Part shown: positions 31,702-39,648 of the stretch, piece after piece
How positions within the stretch are numbered: position 1 is the stretch's first letter
Layout: every line of letters begins with the position of its first letter
IMG/VR virus record: IMGVR_UViG_3300007517_000003
Coordinates: 1-39,648 of that record
Origin: a virus
Length of the DNA stretch: 39,648 nt
Reading direction: 5' to 3' (one strand)
Translations under genes and position numbers: made by a program
Notes under the pieces: model-generated
Databases searched by the model: none
Told to the model about the DNA's origin: nothing
The model's input: the letters and a program-made list of their open reading frames with translations, nothing else

Positions 31702-32777
31702 TAGAACGCCTCCTCACAAGAGAGCGATTGTTCCACAATGCTCCCCGGGCCCAGCCTGAAACCCGGCGTATGCGTGGCCCTCATCAGCGCATAGGGGCGC
31801 TCTATCTCGACAACCGCGCTCGCAGCCGGAGTGCGGCGCAACGGGGTCGCCAAGCTTGCGGTGCCGTTGCCGCTGGCGTCTCCCATCAGGTCCGATGCCA
31901 GCCGCAAAAGCTGCTCATCATCGCCGGGCAGAACCACCGTCAGAAGCTGGCCAGCCCTCAGGTTCCGCTGGGACCGGGCAAGGTTGGAAAGCGCAAGGCT
32001 GCGTCCGGCGTTGGCAGCACCGCTCACCGTCGCCTGTTCCGGCAGGGTAGAAACCCGCAAGCTCCCGACGAAAGCAAGGCCCGCGCTCAGCACGTTGTCG
32101 AATTGCGCGCGCCACTTCACAGCACCGACCGGCGCGGCGAAGTTGGCATAACGCCTCGTGATCTGGCCCGTCGGACCAGCGCCGGGGATCAGGTCGAGCG
32201 TGTTTGCCGCAAGGAAAACGTCGCTGGCGTCATACCAAAGAATGGCAGCGTTGAGCGTCCCAGCCGCAGTCGCACCGATCCAGGCATCCGCTGAAAGGAA
32301 CAGGCGAGTGGCGCCAGAAAGGAGGGTGAGCGTCGGGTTGTTGGCGATGACCGATCCGGTGACCGAACCAGACGCCGGCCCCGTAATGAACATCCATGTG
32401 TTCGGAGCCTGGAACAGCGACGGCCCGAACGCATTGGCCGGCGTGACCAGCCACCCGGCAGACGAGCCCCCGGAAAGCGCCGCGTTTTGCACCAGGTTGC
32501 CGAGCGCGCCGTGCTGGCTGGTATACGATACCGGCAGCCGGAAGCTGTTTCCCGCAAGCTGGCACGCCGCCTCGAATGCGGCAAAGGCCCGCGCGTTCTC
32601 GCCGTTCTCGATCATCGGGATAATTGTGCAATCGGCAGACCAGCGCGGGGCAGGGCCGAAGTCGATAAGTTGCTTGACCCGCCCAGTGAATGACGACCGC
32701 TGCACCTGAGGCCGCCCGCCATCCTGTTGCCATTCGATGGTGCGCAGCACCTTTGGCGGCATTGGAATAATCGCCAT
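31701..32777 (-). CDS. Distal-tail-like protein with inserted carbohydrate-binding-like domain
   Basis: 358 aa. Residues 1-90 (TIEWQQDGGRPQVQRSSFTG, then AFAAFEAACQLAGNSF) and 255-358 (NLARSQRNLRAGQLLTVVLP, then IERPYALMRATHTPGF) look like two halves of one tail protein. Between them, about residues 95-250 form a beta-sandwich-like insert rich in Gly/Ala/Trp (NAALSGGSSAGWLV, then AILWYDASDVFLAANT), resembling a galactose-binding-fold/CBM module. Such evolved Dit proteins aid surface adhesion. Confidence 0.65.
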   Translation of the reverse strand: MAIIPMPPKVLRTIEWQQDGGRPQVQRSSFTGRVKQLIDFGPAPRWSADCTIIPMIENGENARAFAAFEAACQLAGNSFRLPVSYTSQHGALGNLVQNAALSGGSSAGWLVTPANAFGPSLFQAPNTWMFITGPASGSVTGSVIANNPTLTLLSGATRLFLSADAWIGATAAGTLNAAILWYDASDVFLAANTLDLIPGAGPTGQITRRYANFAAPVGAVKWRAQFDNVLSAGLAFVGSLRVSTLPEQATVSGAANAGRSLALSNLARSQRNLRAGQLLTVVLPGDDEQLLRLASDLMGDASGNGTASLATPLRRTPAASAVVEIERPYALMRATHTPGFRLGPGSIVEQSLSCEEAF

Positions 32778-32780
32778 CCG

Positions 32781-34463
32781 TTAAGCTCCCCGCGCCTGCA
32801 TGATGCGCCCCGATTGCGCCCGACGAACGACTTGCCCCGCAGCCGCAGCCCCGGCCTGCTGGGCCGTCACCGCAACCGTGGTGATGAATAGCGGCGAGTG
32901 GTCCACCATCACGTTGACGTTCTGAGTGACCCCGCCCCCGCCGTTGCGCTCGATCCGGCCCATGCCGGTGGGAACAAACCGCTCCGGGCCGTTCTCGCCA
33001 ACAAGATAGGGGCGCCCGGCAGAGACGAGCCCGCCGGTCGCGCGGGCGCCAGCAAAAACGCCGAACAACGCGCTCAGAAAGCCGCCGCCACCACCAGCGC
33101 CCCCGCCGCCGGTCAGCAGCTTTAGCAGTTGCGACGATATCAACTGCGCCGCAGCCGCCTTGATGCTGCTCACCAGCGCGTCGCCAAGGCTCTTGCCGTG
33201 GATAATCGCCAGCGCCAGCCCGTCCGAAAGGTTCTTGGAGAAATCATCCGCCAGTTGCACAGCCTCAAGGTTGATCGGCGTGATCGGTGGCAAGAGCGCC
33301 AGTTCCAGCGCATCGACTTTCAGCAGCGCGATATTATCCGTCAGAGCCTTCGAGCTTTCCACGCTGGTGGAAAGGGACTCGTTGAGTTTGTCGAACCCAA
33401 GCCGTAGCTCGTTCTGCGTAAGCGCAGCCTTGGCCGGCGCAGCCGATCCGCCGCGCCTGCCCCCGCCGCGTGCCCCGCCACCGCCACCACCGGACGGCAG
33501 GTCGAGCCCCACCAATCCGGCCCCACTGATCTTGCTGTTCAGCCGGGCATCTTCGAGCGCCTGGTCGAGCAGCGCGTTCACAAAAGGCTTTGCCTTGAGG
33601 TCACCCTTTCCCCGGACGACTAGCATCCCACCAAGGTAGGACTTGTCCCCACGGCCAGCCGCCAGCGCAGCCGCAATCCTGCCGGCTTGCTTGCCCTGCT
33701 CCAGTCCTTCGCGAATCCTCCCGAGGAATCGGGCGATGCTGTCGCCCAGGCTACTGATAGCGCCGGCATTCGCCGCGACGACGCCGGCCACCGAAACAGA
33801 TATCGCCTGCTGGAATGCCGCGATTGAATCGGCGGCCTTGTCCGCGTCCTGAATGGCCTTGTCGCTGAGGATCGCACCCATGCGCTCGGCCTGGTCCGCA
33901 AACTGGCTGATGCCCTCCCGCCCCTGCGAAAGGATTGGCAACAACGCCTGCCCGGTGCGGCCGAAGGCTGCCACGGCAATCGCCGCGCGCTCTGCGGGGT
34001 CCTTGGTGTTCTTGATCTTTTCGGCAAGGTCTCCCATCACGTCGCCGGTCGTGCGCAACTGGCCGCCTGCCTCGCGCGTGGCAATGCCCAGCGCCGTCAG
34101 CTTCTCACCGCCCTCTCCGATGTTGCGGGTTAGCCTCGCAATCGCGCCTTCGATCTGCTGTGTCGAAAGATTGGCCTGGGTCGCTGCGAAACGATACACT
34201 TGCAGCTCGCGCGTGTTAACGCCGATCGCTTCGGAAACCTCACCAAGGCTGCCCGCATAATCCAGAGCTCGGCGAATGGTCGCCCCGCTGATCAGCGCGC
34301 CCGCAGCGGCGGTCAATGCGGCAAGGCCAACCTTCGCCACACCCGCCGCGCGGTTGATTCCGGAAAAGGTCTTTTCGGACTCCTTCGTCGCGCGCTTTAG
34401 GCCGTCGATGAAGGCGGCGTCTTGCAGCGCAAGGTTAACGAACAGACTGCCGATACGTGCCAT
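32781..34463 (-). CDS. Tape measure protein
   Basis: 560 aa. The N-terminus is conserved (ARIGSLFVNLALQDAAFIDGLKRATKE); hydrophobic helices lie at about 45-65 and 215-245, with Gly-rich linkers at 325-345 and 450-475. The DUF3486/lambda-like helical repeat pattern (IEGAIARLTRNIGEGGEKL) is present. It is short for a siphophage, implying a tail well under 100 nm if the usual length per residue holds. It sits right after the frameshifted chaperone pair. Confidence 0.88.
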   Translation of the reverse strand: MARIGSLFVNLALQDAAFIDGLKRATKESEKTFSGINRAAGVAKVGLAALTAAAGALISGATIRRALDYAGSLGEVSEAIGVNTRELQVYRFAATQANLSTQQIEGAIARLTRNIGEGGEKLTALGIATREAGGQLRTTGDVMGDLAEKIKNTKDPAERAAIAVAAFGRTGQALLPILSQGREGISQFADQAERMGAILSDKAIQDADKAADSIAAFQQAISVSVAGVVAANAGAISSLGDSIARFLGRIREGLEQGKQAGRIAAALAAGRGDKSYLGGMLVVRGKGDLKAKPFVNALLDQALEDARLNSKISGAGLVGLDLPSGGGGGGARGGGRRGGSAAPAKAALTQNELRLGFDKLNESLSTSVESSKALTDNIALLKVDALELALLPPITPINLEAVQLADDFSKNLSDGLALAIIHGKSLGDALVSSIKAAAAQLISSQLLKLLTGGGGAGGGGGFLSALFGVFAGARATGGLVSAGRPYLVGENGPERFVPTGMGRIERNGGGGVTQNVNVMVDHSPLFITTVAVTAQQAGAAAAGQVVRRAQSGRIMQARGA

Positions 34464-34816
34464 CAGATCACCCCGCGCGCGGCATCAGCCGCGATTTTTT
34501 GCCTGAAAAAGCTGTCGAGCTGGGCCGCTGCATCTTCGGGATCAGCCTCGCGGGGTTCCGCCCAATCGGGCAGAATCGGCGCAAGGCCCTCGAACGCCTT
34601 TTCGATGGTCTCGCCAGCAAGCGCCGTTGCCGCCGCCACCCCAAGCCACGCCCGCTGATCGGCCCGGCGCTCGCCAAATGGCTCGACGCGGCTATAGGCG
34701 ATCCACCCGGCGAACTCGGCGCAGCTCATGCGCTGGGCCAGCTCGCCGACCGTCATGCCCAGCGCCAGCGCCAGCCGGTACCGAAACAGACGATCAGGCG
34801 AGCAAGCTAGTTTTTT
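34463..34816 (-). CDS. Chaperone frameshift extension (gpT-like)
   Basis: This is the -1 frame following the slippery site. It reads through LACSPDRLFRYRLALALG to TVGELAQRMSCAEFAGWIAY and VEPFGERRADQRAWLG, typical of the C-terminal part of tail assembly chaperones. An internal ATG at 34756 exists but the conserved sequence starts before it, so production by frameshift is more likely. With the upstream frame the product is 232 aa. Confidence 0.8.
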   Translation of the reverse strand, partial: KKLACSPDRLFRYRLALALGMTVGELAQRMSCAEFAGWIAYSRVEPFGERRADQRAWLGVAAATALAGETIEKAFEGLAPILPDWAEPREADPEDAAAQLDSFFRQKIAADAARGVI

Positions 34817-35160
34817 TCCGCGTCCTCGGGCGATGCGGTGAGCCCAGAGATGCGCATGACCGCCTCTGCCAACCGCCCGACCGGAACTGCGGATTTGGTC
34901 ATCAGCGTACCAATGGCCGCCTCACGCGCCGGCATTGCGAACAGCGGCTCGCCGGCCGCGTCGGTTGCCGCCGTCACCACCAGCCACGCCGCAAGATGCG
35001 CGTTGCCATCCTCGCCAACCGTCGCCATGTCGATGCGCTCGGCAAGCGTAAGCTCGCGGACCGTCACCTTGCCGCCCCATTCCGGGACGTCCACCGTCAC
35101 GCGCTTTAGCGTGCCAGCGGCAAGGATTGCGGCCGCCCCCAGGCTGGCAGCCCGGCTCAA
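34807..35160 (-). CDS. Tail assembly chaperone (gpG-like)
   Basis: 117 aa. KRVTVDVPEWGGKVTVRELT is the recognisable N-terminal beta part, followed by a helical segment and a C-terminus of ASPEDAEKN. It ends at TAG just after the slippery heptamer. It coats the tape measure during tail assembly and, with the frameshift product, sets tail morphogenesis. It overlaps the tail tube gene by 4 bp. Confidence 0.85.
   Translation of the reverse strand: MSRAASLGAAAILAAGTLKRVTVDVPEWGGKVTVRELTLAERIDMATVGEDGNAHLAAWLVVTAATDAAGEPLFAMPAREAAIGTLMTKSAVPVGRLAEAVMRISGLTASPEDAEKN
34810..34816 (-). promoter_or_regulatory. Programmed -1 frameshift slippery site
   Basis: On the minus strand A-AAA-AAC in the correct zero-frame register (GAA AAA AAC TAG). 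It fits X-XXY-YYZ exactly, with the zero-frame stop one codon later and the -1 frame open for 117 codons. Confidence 0.85.
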
Positions 35161-35591
35161 CTCCGCACCGCCGCGCCCGAGAATTTAATCGCGACCTCGG
35201 CCTTGATGCTGTCCCCAACCGGGGCCGATACCCGGAACATCTTTACAAAGCCGGACACTGTGTAAGTGACGGCCCCGAATGCGGGCGGCAACAGGAACCG
35301 GAACTGCACGACCGCGCCGGAAGTGGCCAGCGTTTCAAGCCGTTCCTGCGCGGTGGCAAAGCCCGATGGCGACCGGCGGCGAAGCTGCAACTGGAACGAC
35401 GTATCGCCGAACTCAGGCAGATCGCCGATGTATTCCTTGCCGGTCGAATCCAGCGCCGTGACGTCGATCTCACCGCGCTCGGGGCCGGGAAATGCCAGCG
35501 ACCCAACGATTCCGCCCACGGCAATGAACGTGGCCGCAACTGCGGTTTCCACCTCCATGATCGTGCCATTTGCCAGTGCTTCGCCTGCCAT
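35157..35591 (-). CDS. Major tail tube protein
   Basis: 144 aa, preceded by AAAGGAA. Beta-rich tube-protein pattern: FPGPERGEIDVTALDSTGKEYI, then FGDTSFQLQL, and C-terminal VSAPVGDSIKAEVAIKFSG, the typical tail-tube closing motif. It polymerises around the tape measure to form the tail. Position between terminator and chaperones fits. Confidence 0.88.
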   Translation of the reverse strand: MAGEALANGTIMEVETAVAATFIAVGGIVGSLAFPGPERGEIDVTALDSTGKEYIGDLPEFGDTSFQLQLRRRSPSGFATAQERLETLATSGAVVQFRFLLPPAFGAVTYTVSGFVKMFRVSAPVGDSIKAEVAIKFSGAAVRS

Positions 35592-35646
35592 CAGATATTC
35601 CTTTCGCTAGAGATGTCGGTGTTGGTTCGGGAAAAAGGTGGGCTTA

Positions 35647-38127
35647 TCAAACCACTTCCGGCGCGACGGTGCGCAGGTCGAGCGTGTAGATCGCGTTATC
35701 GGGCATCCGCATGCTGCACAGATCGGCCGTCATCGAGCCGTCTGTCGTGGCGTACGACCGGGGCACGATTTGCAGCGGGCCCAGCGTCCATGTGGCCCGA
35801 TTGTCTACCGCGGCGTTCGGGCCGCTGGTCGGGATCAGTTGCGATAGGCTGTTGACGATATTGTTGCTCAGCGTCGTGCGGAGGTTGTGCGTGTAGACCC
35901 GCGCACCGGCTTGGTGCTCACTGATCATCACGTTGCCGGTGATTTCCATGTCGTCGACCCGATTGGTGATACCGTTGTTCACCAGCGCGGCGTCATTCAC
36001 CGCGCCCAGCATCACATTGCCCGTAACGCGGTTGAACCGGCCGGCGTCCGGGAAAGCTACATCCGGCTTCATCTGGTAGGTGTAGGGGCGGCTGTGGCCC
36101 CAAAGGAAATTGCCGTCCAGCCAGCAGTTGTTCGTCTGCGAATAAAAGGCGATGCCGTTGGCGTGGATGCCAAGCACCTGCGAAATGATGTTGCGGCGAA
36201 TGAGCCCGCCCGGCGTTCCGTTCTGGTACAGGATCGCAGTGCCGCCGAGCCTGTTGATGACGTTTTCGAAAGCCTCGTAAGTGCCGCCGCGCGAGATGCT
36301 GATCTGCATCATGTCCTTGATGCGGTTCCGCCGCAGTTTCAGCGCGGTCATCCGAGCAAACATGGCGGGGATGTAGCCTCCCTGCGATTGGCGCTCACCG
36401 TAGCAGTCGTGGATGTAGTTGTTTTCGATGATGCAGCTTGCCGCCGCCGTCGTCGTGCGGCCCACCTCCGGGTGGAAATTGAACGGAGGTTGCACGGAGC
36501 CCGTCATCTCCAGGTTGCGGATGGTGACATGGCTGCGAGCGCGGAAATTGATCCATGGGCGCGGCCGCCCGATGCGAATGTCGAGCGATCCGCGCGTCCG
36601 CATGATGGCCTTGCCCGGCGCGATGACGGCAAAGCTACCGGGCAGCGTCACATGGTGGCGACTGTTCAGCAGATAGGCGCGCGTGTTGGCGTACCATGCG
36701 TTGCTACCCAGCCCGGACGTGTAGGCCCCGACCGTCACGACGTTTCCAACCACGGTCTCCACAGTCCCGCGCGCAATCAGCTCGCCATTGATCTGCATGC
36801 ACAGCCGGACATAGCCTTCCTGCCCGGCCGCGATAGCCGCGGCCTCCGCACTGGTAAACACCGGCACCTGATTGACCACGCCCGGAATGGTGAAGAACTT
36901 GCCCGCGTTAAAACTGGGGTCGGACCCGCCGATGTCATCTTCGAAGATCGGCTCCGCAAGCTCGGGATAACGCCCGATACGCATGAGCCCGAACGCATCG
37001 AACAGGCGGAGGCAGTGGGCGGCAGAGTTTGCAGGATCGAACTCGACCACATGCAACTGCGCCCAGTTTGCCGCGCCGCCCGCATCGGCCTGCGAAGTTG
37101 CAGCCCGCACCACCGTTGCCGGGTCCGCCGCGTCCAGCACCGCCCGTCGGCCGGTCGGATTGTGGCTTTCGTACACGATCGGATTGGCCAGCGTGCCAGA
37201 TGCGCTGACTTCGATTGTCTTGCGCATCATCTCGTTGCCGACGAACCGCACCACAGATCCCGGCGCAAGCGTTACCGCCGCCGCAGCACCCGTGGCACCA
37301 TTCAGCGGACCGGGCACATTCCGGAAAGCCGTGGCCGGCGTATTACCGGCCAGCGCATCCGACCCCGTTTCAGGCGCCACATACCAGATGTCGGCCGATG
37401 GCGCAGGAGGGGGTGGCGGTGGAACAGCGACGGCCTGAATGACGATATCGAACGGCCCCAGCGCGGCAGTTTCGCCATCGGAATCCGTGGCGGTTATCGT
37501 GATCCCGCCGATGGTCGCGGGTGCGCCTGTCACTGTCGACTGAAGCCGACCGGTTGCCGTCGTGAATGTCCATCCGGGCGGGAGCGGGCCGGTCGTGAAA
37601 AGTGCAAATGAATAAGGGCCGACCCCACCGTATGTCGTCGGCGTGAACGAATAAGCGTCCCCGGTGACAACCGTTAAGGCTGGTGACCCCGTGATTTCCA
37701 GCGGCTCGAAAATGGCAGGCGGATCGGGATCGAGCGGCGCAACAGCCGGGACGGCCATTTCGATGGTCAGATAGTCGGTCGCCCGGCGGAAAAACTTGGG
37801 CGTGTCCTCGTCATAAATGTCGCGCTCGGCATCAAGCTCGGCGTGCATCAGGGCATTGTTGCCGTCCTGTATCGCCGCCGCAGCGAGGCGGCTCATGTCA
37901 ACCGCCTGCGCATAGGTCGTGGCGTAGCAGTCCACCTGGATACGCCCATTGCGCTGGCCGGTTCGGCCGTCAAGCGCATGCACGTCAAAGCCGCTGATCC
38001 GCTGCCAGACGATGTATGGCGCCGGGGCGCCCTGGCTCGCCCGCCCGCCGAAAATGCGCCCGGCAACAATCGTCGCCAGCCCACCATCAGCCTCAAGCCG
38101 AGCCCTGATCTGCTCCTCGGCTCCCAT
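35647..38127 (-). CDS. DUF3168 tail terminator fused to Ig-like and beta-helix tailspike-like domains
   Basis: 826 aa without interruption. Residues 1-127 match DUF3168 tail terminators (IRARLEADGGLATIVAGRIF, then PYIVWQRISG and QVDCYATTYAQAVDMS). Residues 143-235 are a putative Ig domain (SPALTVVTGDAYSFTPTTYG). A Pro-rich hinge follows, then from about 246 to 826 a right-handed beta-helix starting WYVAPETGSDALAGNTPATA, with Asn ladders and repeated NRIxGNVM and NIV units. DUF3168 proteins are usually 120-140 aa. The extension resembles pectate-lyase-like depolymerase spikes. Confidence 0.85.
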   Translation of the reverse strand: MGAEEQIRARLEADGGLATIVAGRIFGGRASQGAPAPYIVWQRISGFDVHALDGRTGQRNGRIQVDCYATTYAQAVDMSRLAAAAIQDGNNALMHAELDAERDIYDEDTPKFFRRATDYLTIEMAVPAVAPLDPDPPAIFEPLEITGSPALTVVTGDAYSFTPTTYGGVGPYSFALFTTGPLPPGWTFTTATGRLQSTVTGAPATIGGITITATDSDGETAALGPFDIVIQAVAVPPPPPPAPSADIWYVAPETGSDALAGNTPATAFRNVPGPLNGATGAAAAVTLAPGSVVRFVGNEMMRKTIEVSASGTLANPIVYESHNPTGRRAVLDAADPATVVRAATSQADAGGAANWAQLHVVEFDPANSAAHCLRLFDAFGLMRIGRYPELAEPIFEDDIGGSDPSFNAGKFFTIPGVVNQVPVFTSAEAAAIAAGQEGYVRLCMQINGELIARGTVETVVGNVVTVGAYTSGLGSNAWYANTRAYLLNSRHHVTLPGSFAVIAPGKAIMRTRGSLDIRIGRPRPWINFRARSHVTIRNLEMTGSVQPPFNFHPEVGRTTTAAASCIIENNYIHDCYGERQSQGGYIPAMFARMTALKLRRNRIKDMMQISISRGGTYEAFENVINRLGGTAILYQNGTPGGLIRRNIISQVLGIHANGIAFYSQTNNCWLDGNFLWGHSRPYTYQMKPDVAFPDAGRFNRVTGNVMLGAVNDAALVNNGITNRVDDMEITGNVMISEHQAGARVYTHNLRTTLSNNIVNSLSQLIPTSGPNAAVDNRATWTLGPLQIVPRSYATTDGSMTADLCSMRMPDNAIYTLDLRTVAPEVV

Positions 38128-38612
38128 CAGCTATTGCGACCGTTCGGCAGTACGCCGCGCTTGGCCACCCGCTTGGCCGCCTTTTCAATCTGGCCACCAA
38201 GCTTCTGGCCAAGGCGCGCGATCAGCACATTCTGCATGCGATCCCACACCGGGCGGAACCATGGGCGCGCGCGCATCTTCACGGTTCCCCATTCCAGGAA
38301 CGAACCCCAAAAAGCGTTGCCCGTCGTCACCATCATGACGATAGTGTTGTTGACCCGGGCGCGGCTCTCCCGGACCTTGATGTTTTCGCGAAGCTGTCCA
38401 TAGCGCGCACTGCCGACGCTGCCATCCTTCCGCGTCCAGCTCTTTTTGGTCTCGCCTTTTGCGTTGCGCGGAGCGGCGGCACGGAGTGCATCGCGAAATT
38501 CGTTTGCGGTCGCGCGCAAGCTGCGGCGGCCGGCCACGGTCGCATCTTTGCCAAGCTCGGAAAGCGCGCGCGAAAGATCGGCCCCGCCTTCGAACTTCAG
38601 GTTCATCTTCAT
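38127..38612 (-). CDS. HK97 gp10-like tail completion protein
   Basis: 161 aa from ATG 38612; the longer frame from 38681 runs over the stopper gene and was rejected. MKMNLKFEGGADLSRALSEL, then RATANEFRDALRAAAP and the C-terminal SFLEWGTVKMRARPWFRP are the gp10 hallmark. It joins head and tail together with the neighbouring stopper and terminator. Confidence 0.88.
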   Translation of the reverse strand: MKMNLKFEGGADLSRALSELGKDATVAGRRSLRATANEFRDALRAAAPRNAKGETKKSWTRKDGSVGSARYGQLRENIKVRESRARVNNTIVMMVTTGNAFWGSFLEWGTVKMRARPWFRPVWDRMQNVLIARLGQKLGGQIEKAAKRVAKRGVLPNGRNS

Positions 38613-38616
38613 CGGC

Positions 38617-38949
38617 CTACTCCTGCGGCGCAGTGCCAGACAGCACGATGGAGCCATGCTCTCGGCGGCGATCCACGCCATCGACCTGCAAAGGCTGGCC
38701 CTCGAACAGCACGCGCCATTCGGTCGTGACCTCTGCGGTCTCGGAATCCAGACGCATCAGCAGGCTGATCTGTGCCACGCCCTGGCGCTGGCCTTCGCGC
38801 TCAAGGTCGGTTGGCGCAAAGCGCAGCCGCCGGGCCCATCGCTCGCCGCTTGGCGCGTAGGTCACAACCGCGCCGCCCTGCGCGTCAACGCCCTGCGTCG
38901 GCCGCAGCAGCGTCACGCGGTCTCGCAACTGGCCAGCCCGGATTTGCAC
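38617..38949 (-). CDS. Head-tail stopper (Phage_H_T_join)
   Basis: 110 aa. IRAGQLRDRVTLLRPTQGVD, then WARRLRFAPTDLEREGQRQG and a TTEWRVLFEGQPLQVDGV strand pair match the SPP1 gp16/HK97 gp7-like head-tail adaptors. It closes the connector and holds DNA in the filled head. Confidence 0.85.
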   Translation of the reverse strand: MQIRAGQLRDRVTLLRPTQGVDAQGGAVVTYAPSGERWARRLRFAPTDLEREGQRQGVAQISLLMRLDSETAEVTTEWRVLFEGQPLQVDGVDRRREHGSIVLSGTAPQE

Positions 38950-38956
38950 GGGCGCC

Positions 38957-39346
38957 CTAGATGCTCAGCGCGAAGGACGTGACATCGATCTGCTGGCTGA
39001 GCGTAAACGGCGTGTTGGAGAAACGGATTTCGCCAGATCCCGCCGTCGGGCTGGCCGTCCCGCGCATGTGCACGGTGGCACCCTGTTTGATCGCAAAGCC
39101 CACCGGGGTTCCGGCCGCATTGGCCGCGGCATCCTGCCATGTGCCAAGCAGCGCTTTGGAGCGGCCCGCCGCCGCCGCCATCCAGTCGGCAGGCAGCGCC
39201 ATGCTGGCCAGCACGACGCCAACATCTGCGCTGCTCGTGTCGGCAGGCTGCGCCGCGTCGTAAATCAGCAGCGTTGGAGATGCGCCGGTCGCCACCTCGA
39301 TTGCATCCAGCATCGCATTGGCAACGGCCGTCGAAAATACCGCCAT
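38957..39346 (-). CDS. Virion-associated protein, unknown
   Basis: 129 aa. FSTAVANAMLDAIEVATGAS opens a helical and then beta-rich protein with LALPADWM-like and GTASPTAGSGEIRFSNTPF segments. Proteins of this kind typically follow the fiber-tail adaptor gene in phages of this module and may be structural. The exact role is unknown. It lies 7 bp upstream of the stopper gene. Confidence 0.7.
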   Translation of the reverse strand: MAVFSTAVANAMLDAIEVATGASPTLLIYDAAQPADTSSADVGVVLASMALPADWMAAAAGRSKALLGTWQDAAANAAGTPVGFAIKQGATVHMRGTASPTAGSGEIRFSNTPFTLSQQIDVTSFALSI

Positions 39347-39383
39347 GGTCTGTTCCTTTCAAGTTGCTGTTTATCTAAAGATG

Positions 39384-39648
39384 TCAGGCTATCGCCCCGC
39401 GCCGGATGGTCACCATCTCGCCAAGTGAGCCACTGTTGCGCCCGGCCCAAAGGTCGCCAGACGTGAACTGCGGCGGCATCCAGACATGCGGCGTAAGGCC
39501 CGACACAATGCCAGTCACGCTGTTCAGAACCGGCTCTTTCGTTGCCGCATCCCGGAAAAGGTTTCGGTTCGCCGCAACGGTCCAATCGATCCCCGTGCCG
39601 ATATGTGCCCAGATGAGGCCCGTGCGCACCTTGCAGGGGCGGTGCGAT
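39384..39648 (-). CDS. Fiber-tail adaptor/SGNH fusion, C-terminal end across the junction
   Basis: This is the end of the 792-aa protein that starts at 2237. The frame enters from base 1 (equivalent to 39526) without interruption and stops at 39384. A GTG codon at 39629 could look like a start for an 81-aa ORF, but the frame is already open upstream, so it is internal. The C-terminus contains a Trp-rich stretch and ends in RRGAIA. The next late gene begins 37 bp downstream. Confidence 0.8.
   Translation of the reverse strand, partial: SHRPCKVRTGLIWAHIGTGIDWTVAANRNLFRDAATKEPVLNSVTGIVSGLTPHVWMPPQFTSGDLWAGRNSGSLGEMVTIRRGAIA
39526..39648. repeat. Circular overlap, right copy
   Basis: Exact duplicate of bases 1-123. 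Any gene count or read-depth estimate should use only one copy. Confidence 0.9.

Overview
The window is one complete, circularly permuted genome of a temperate tailed phage (siphovirus with HK97-type head genes). Its first 123 bases recur exactly as its last 123, and one open reading frame runs through the junction, so the true molecule is a circle of 39,525 bp. The host is very probably a sphingomonad-like alphaproteobacterium. The DNA is GC-rich, one phage protein ends in a PEP-CTERM sorting signal of the form common in sphingomonads, a GapR-family protein is present, and the presumed attP carries the 3' part of a bacterial tRNA-Gly(UCC).

Layout. A control region at about 14.9-16.1 kb holds divergent helix-turn-helix regulators and three copies of a 17-bp operator-like site. 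The minus strand from 14.9 to 8.6 kb is the replication and DNA-modification operon: Cro-like regulator, second regulator, PEP-CTERM protein, GapR-like protein, RuvC-like nuclease, C5- and N6A-type methyltransferases, DUF1376 replication protein with a palindrome array inside the gene, putative helicase loader, and an unidentified protein sitting where a late antiterminator would be expected. It ends in a strong terminator at 8.55 kb. The minus strand then continues from 8.4 kb to base 1 and, across the junction, from 39.6 to 25.5 kb as the late operon: HNH, TerL, portal, protease, capsid, connectors, tail terminator, tail tube, frameshifted chaperones, tape measure, tail tip and lysis genes, closed by a terminator at 25.46 kb.

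The plus strand from 15.0 to 25.3 kb carries the repressor-like gene, a membrane/zinc-ribbon moron, and a long chain of start/stop-overlapping early genes. These include a transposase_20-like protein bracketed by two sets of 63-bp repeats, a RecE-like exonuclease with a Sak4-like ATPase, and a tyrosine integrase directly followed by the attP.

Most unusual content. Two neck-region proteins carry very large C-terminal extensions: an SGNH-esterase plus lectin-like region on the fiber-tail adaptor, and an Ig-like plus right-handed beta-helix region on the DUF3168 tail terminator. The distal-tail-like protein also has an inserted carbohydrate-binding-like domain. Together they suggest a phage that attacks an acetylated surface polysaccharide from its neck as well as its tail tip. 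Other points are a phage-borne PEP-CTERM signal, a 23-bp-periodic palindrome array that could be the replication origin, and a frameshifted dinD-like fossil inside the lysis region. All functional names come from reading motifs by eye; no database search was possible.
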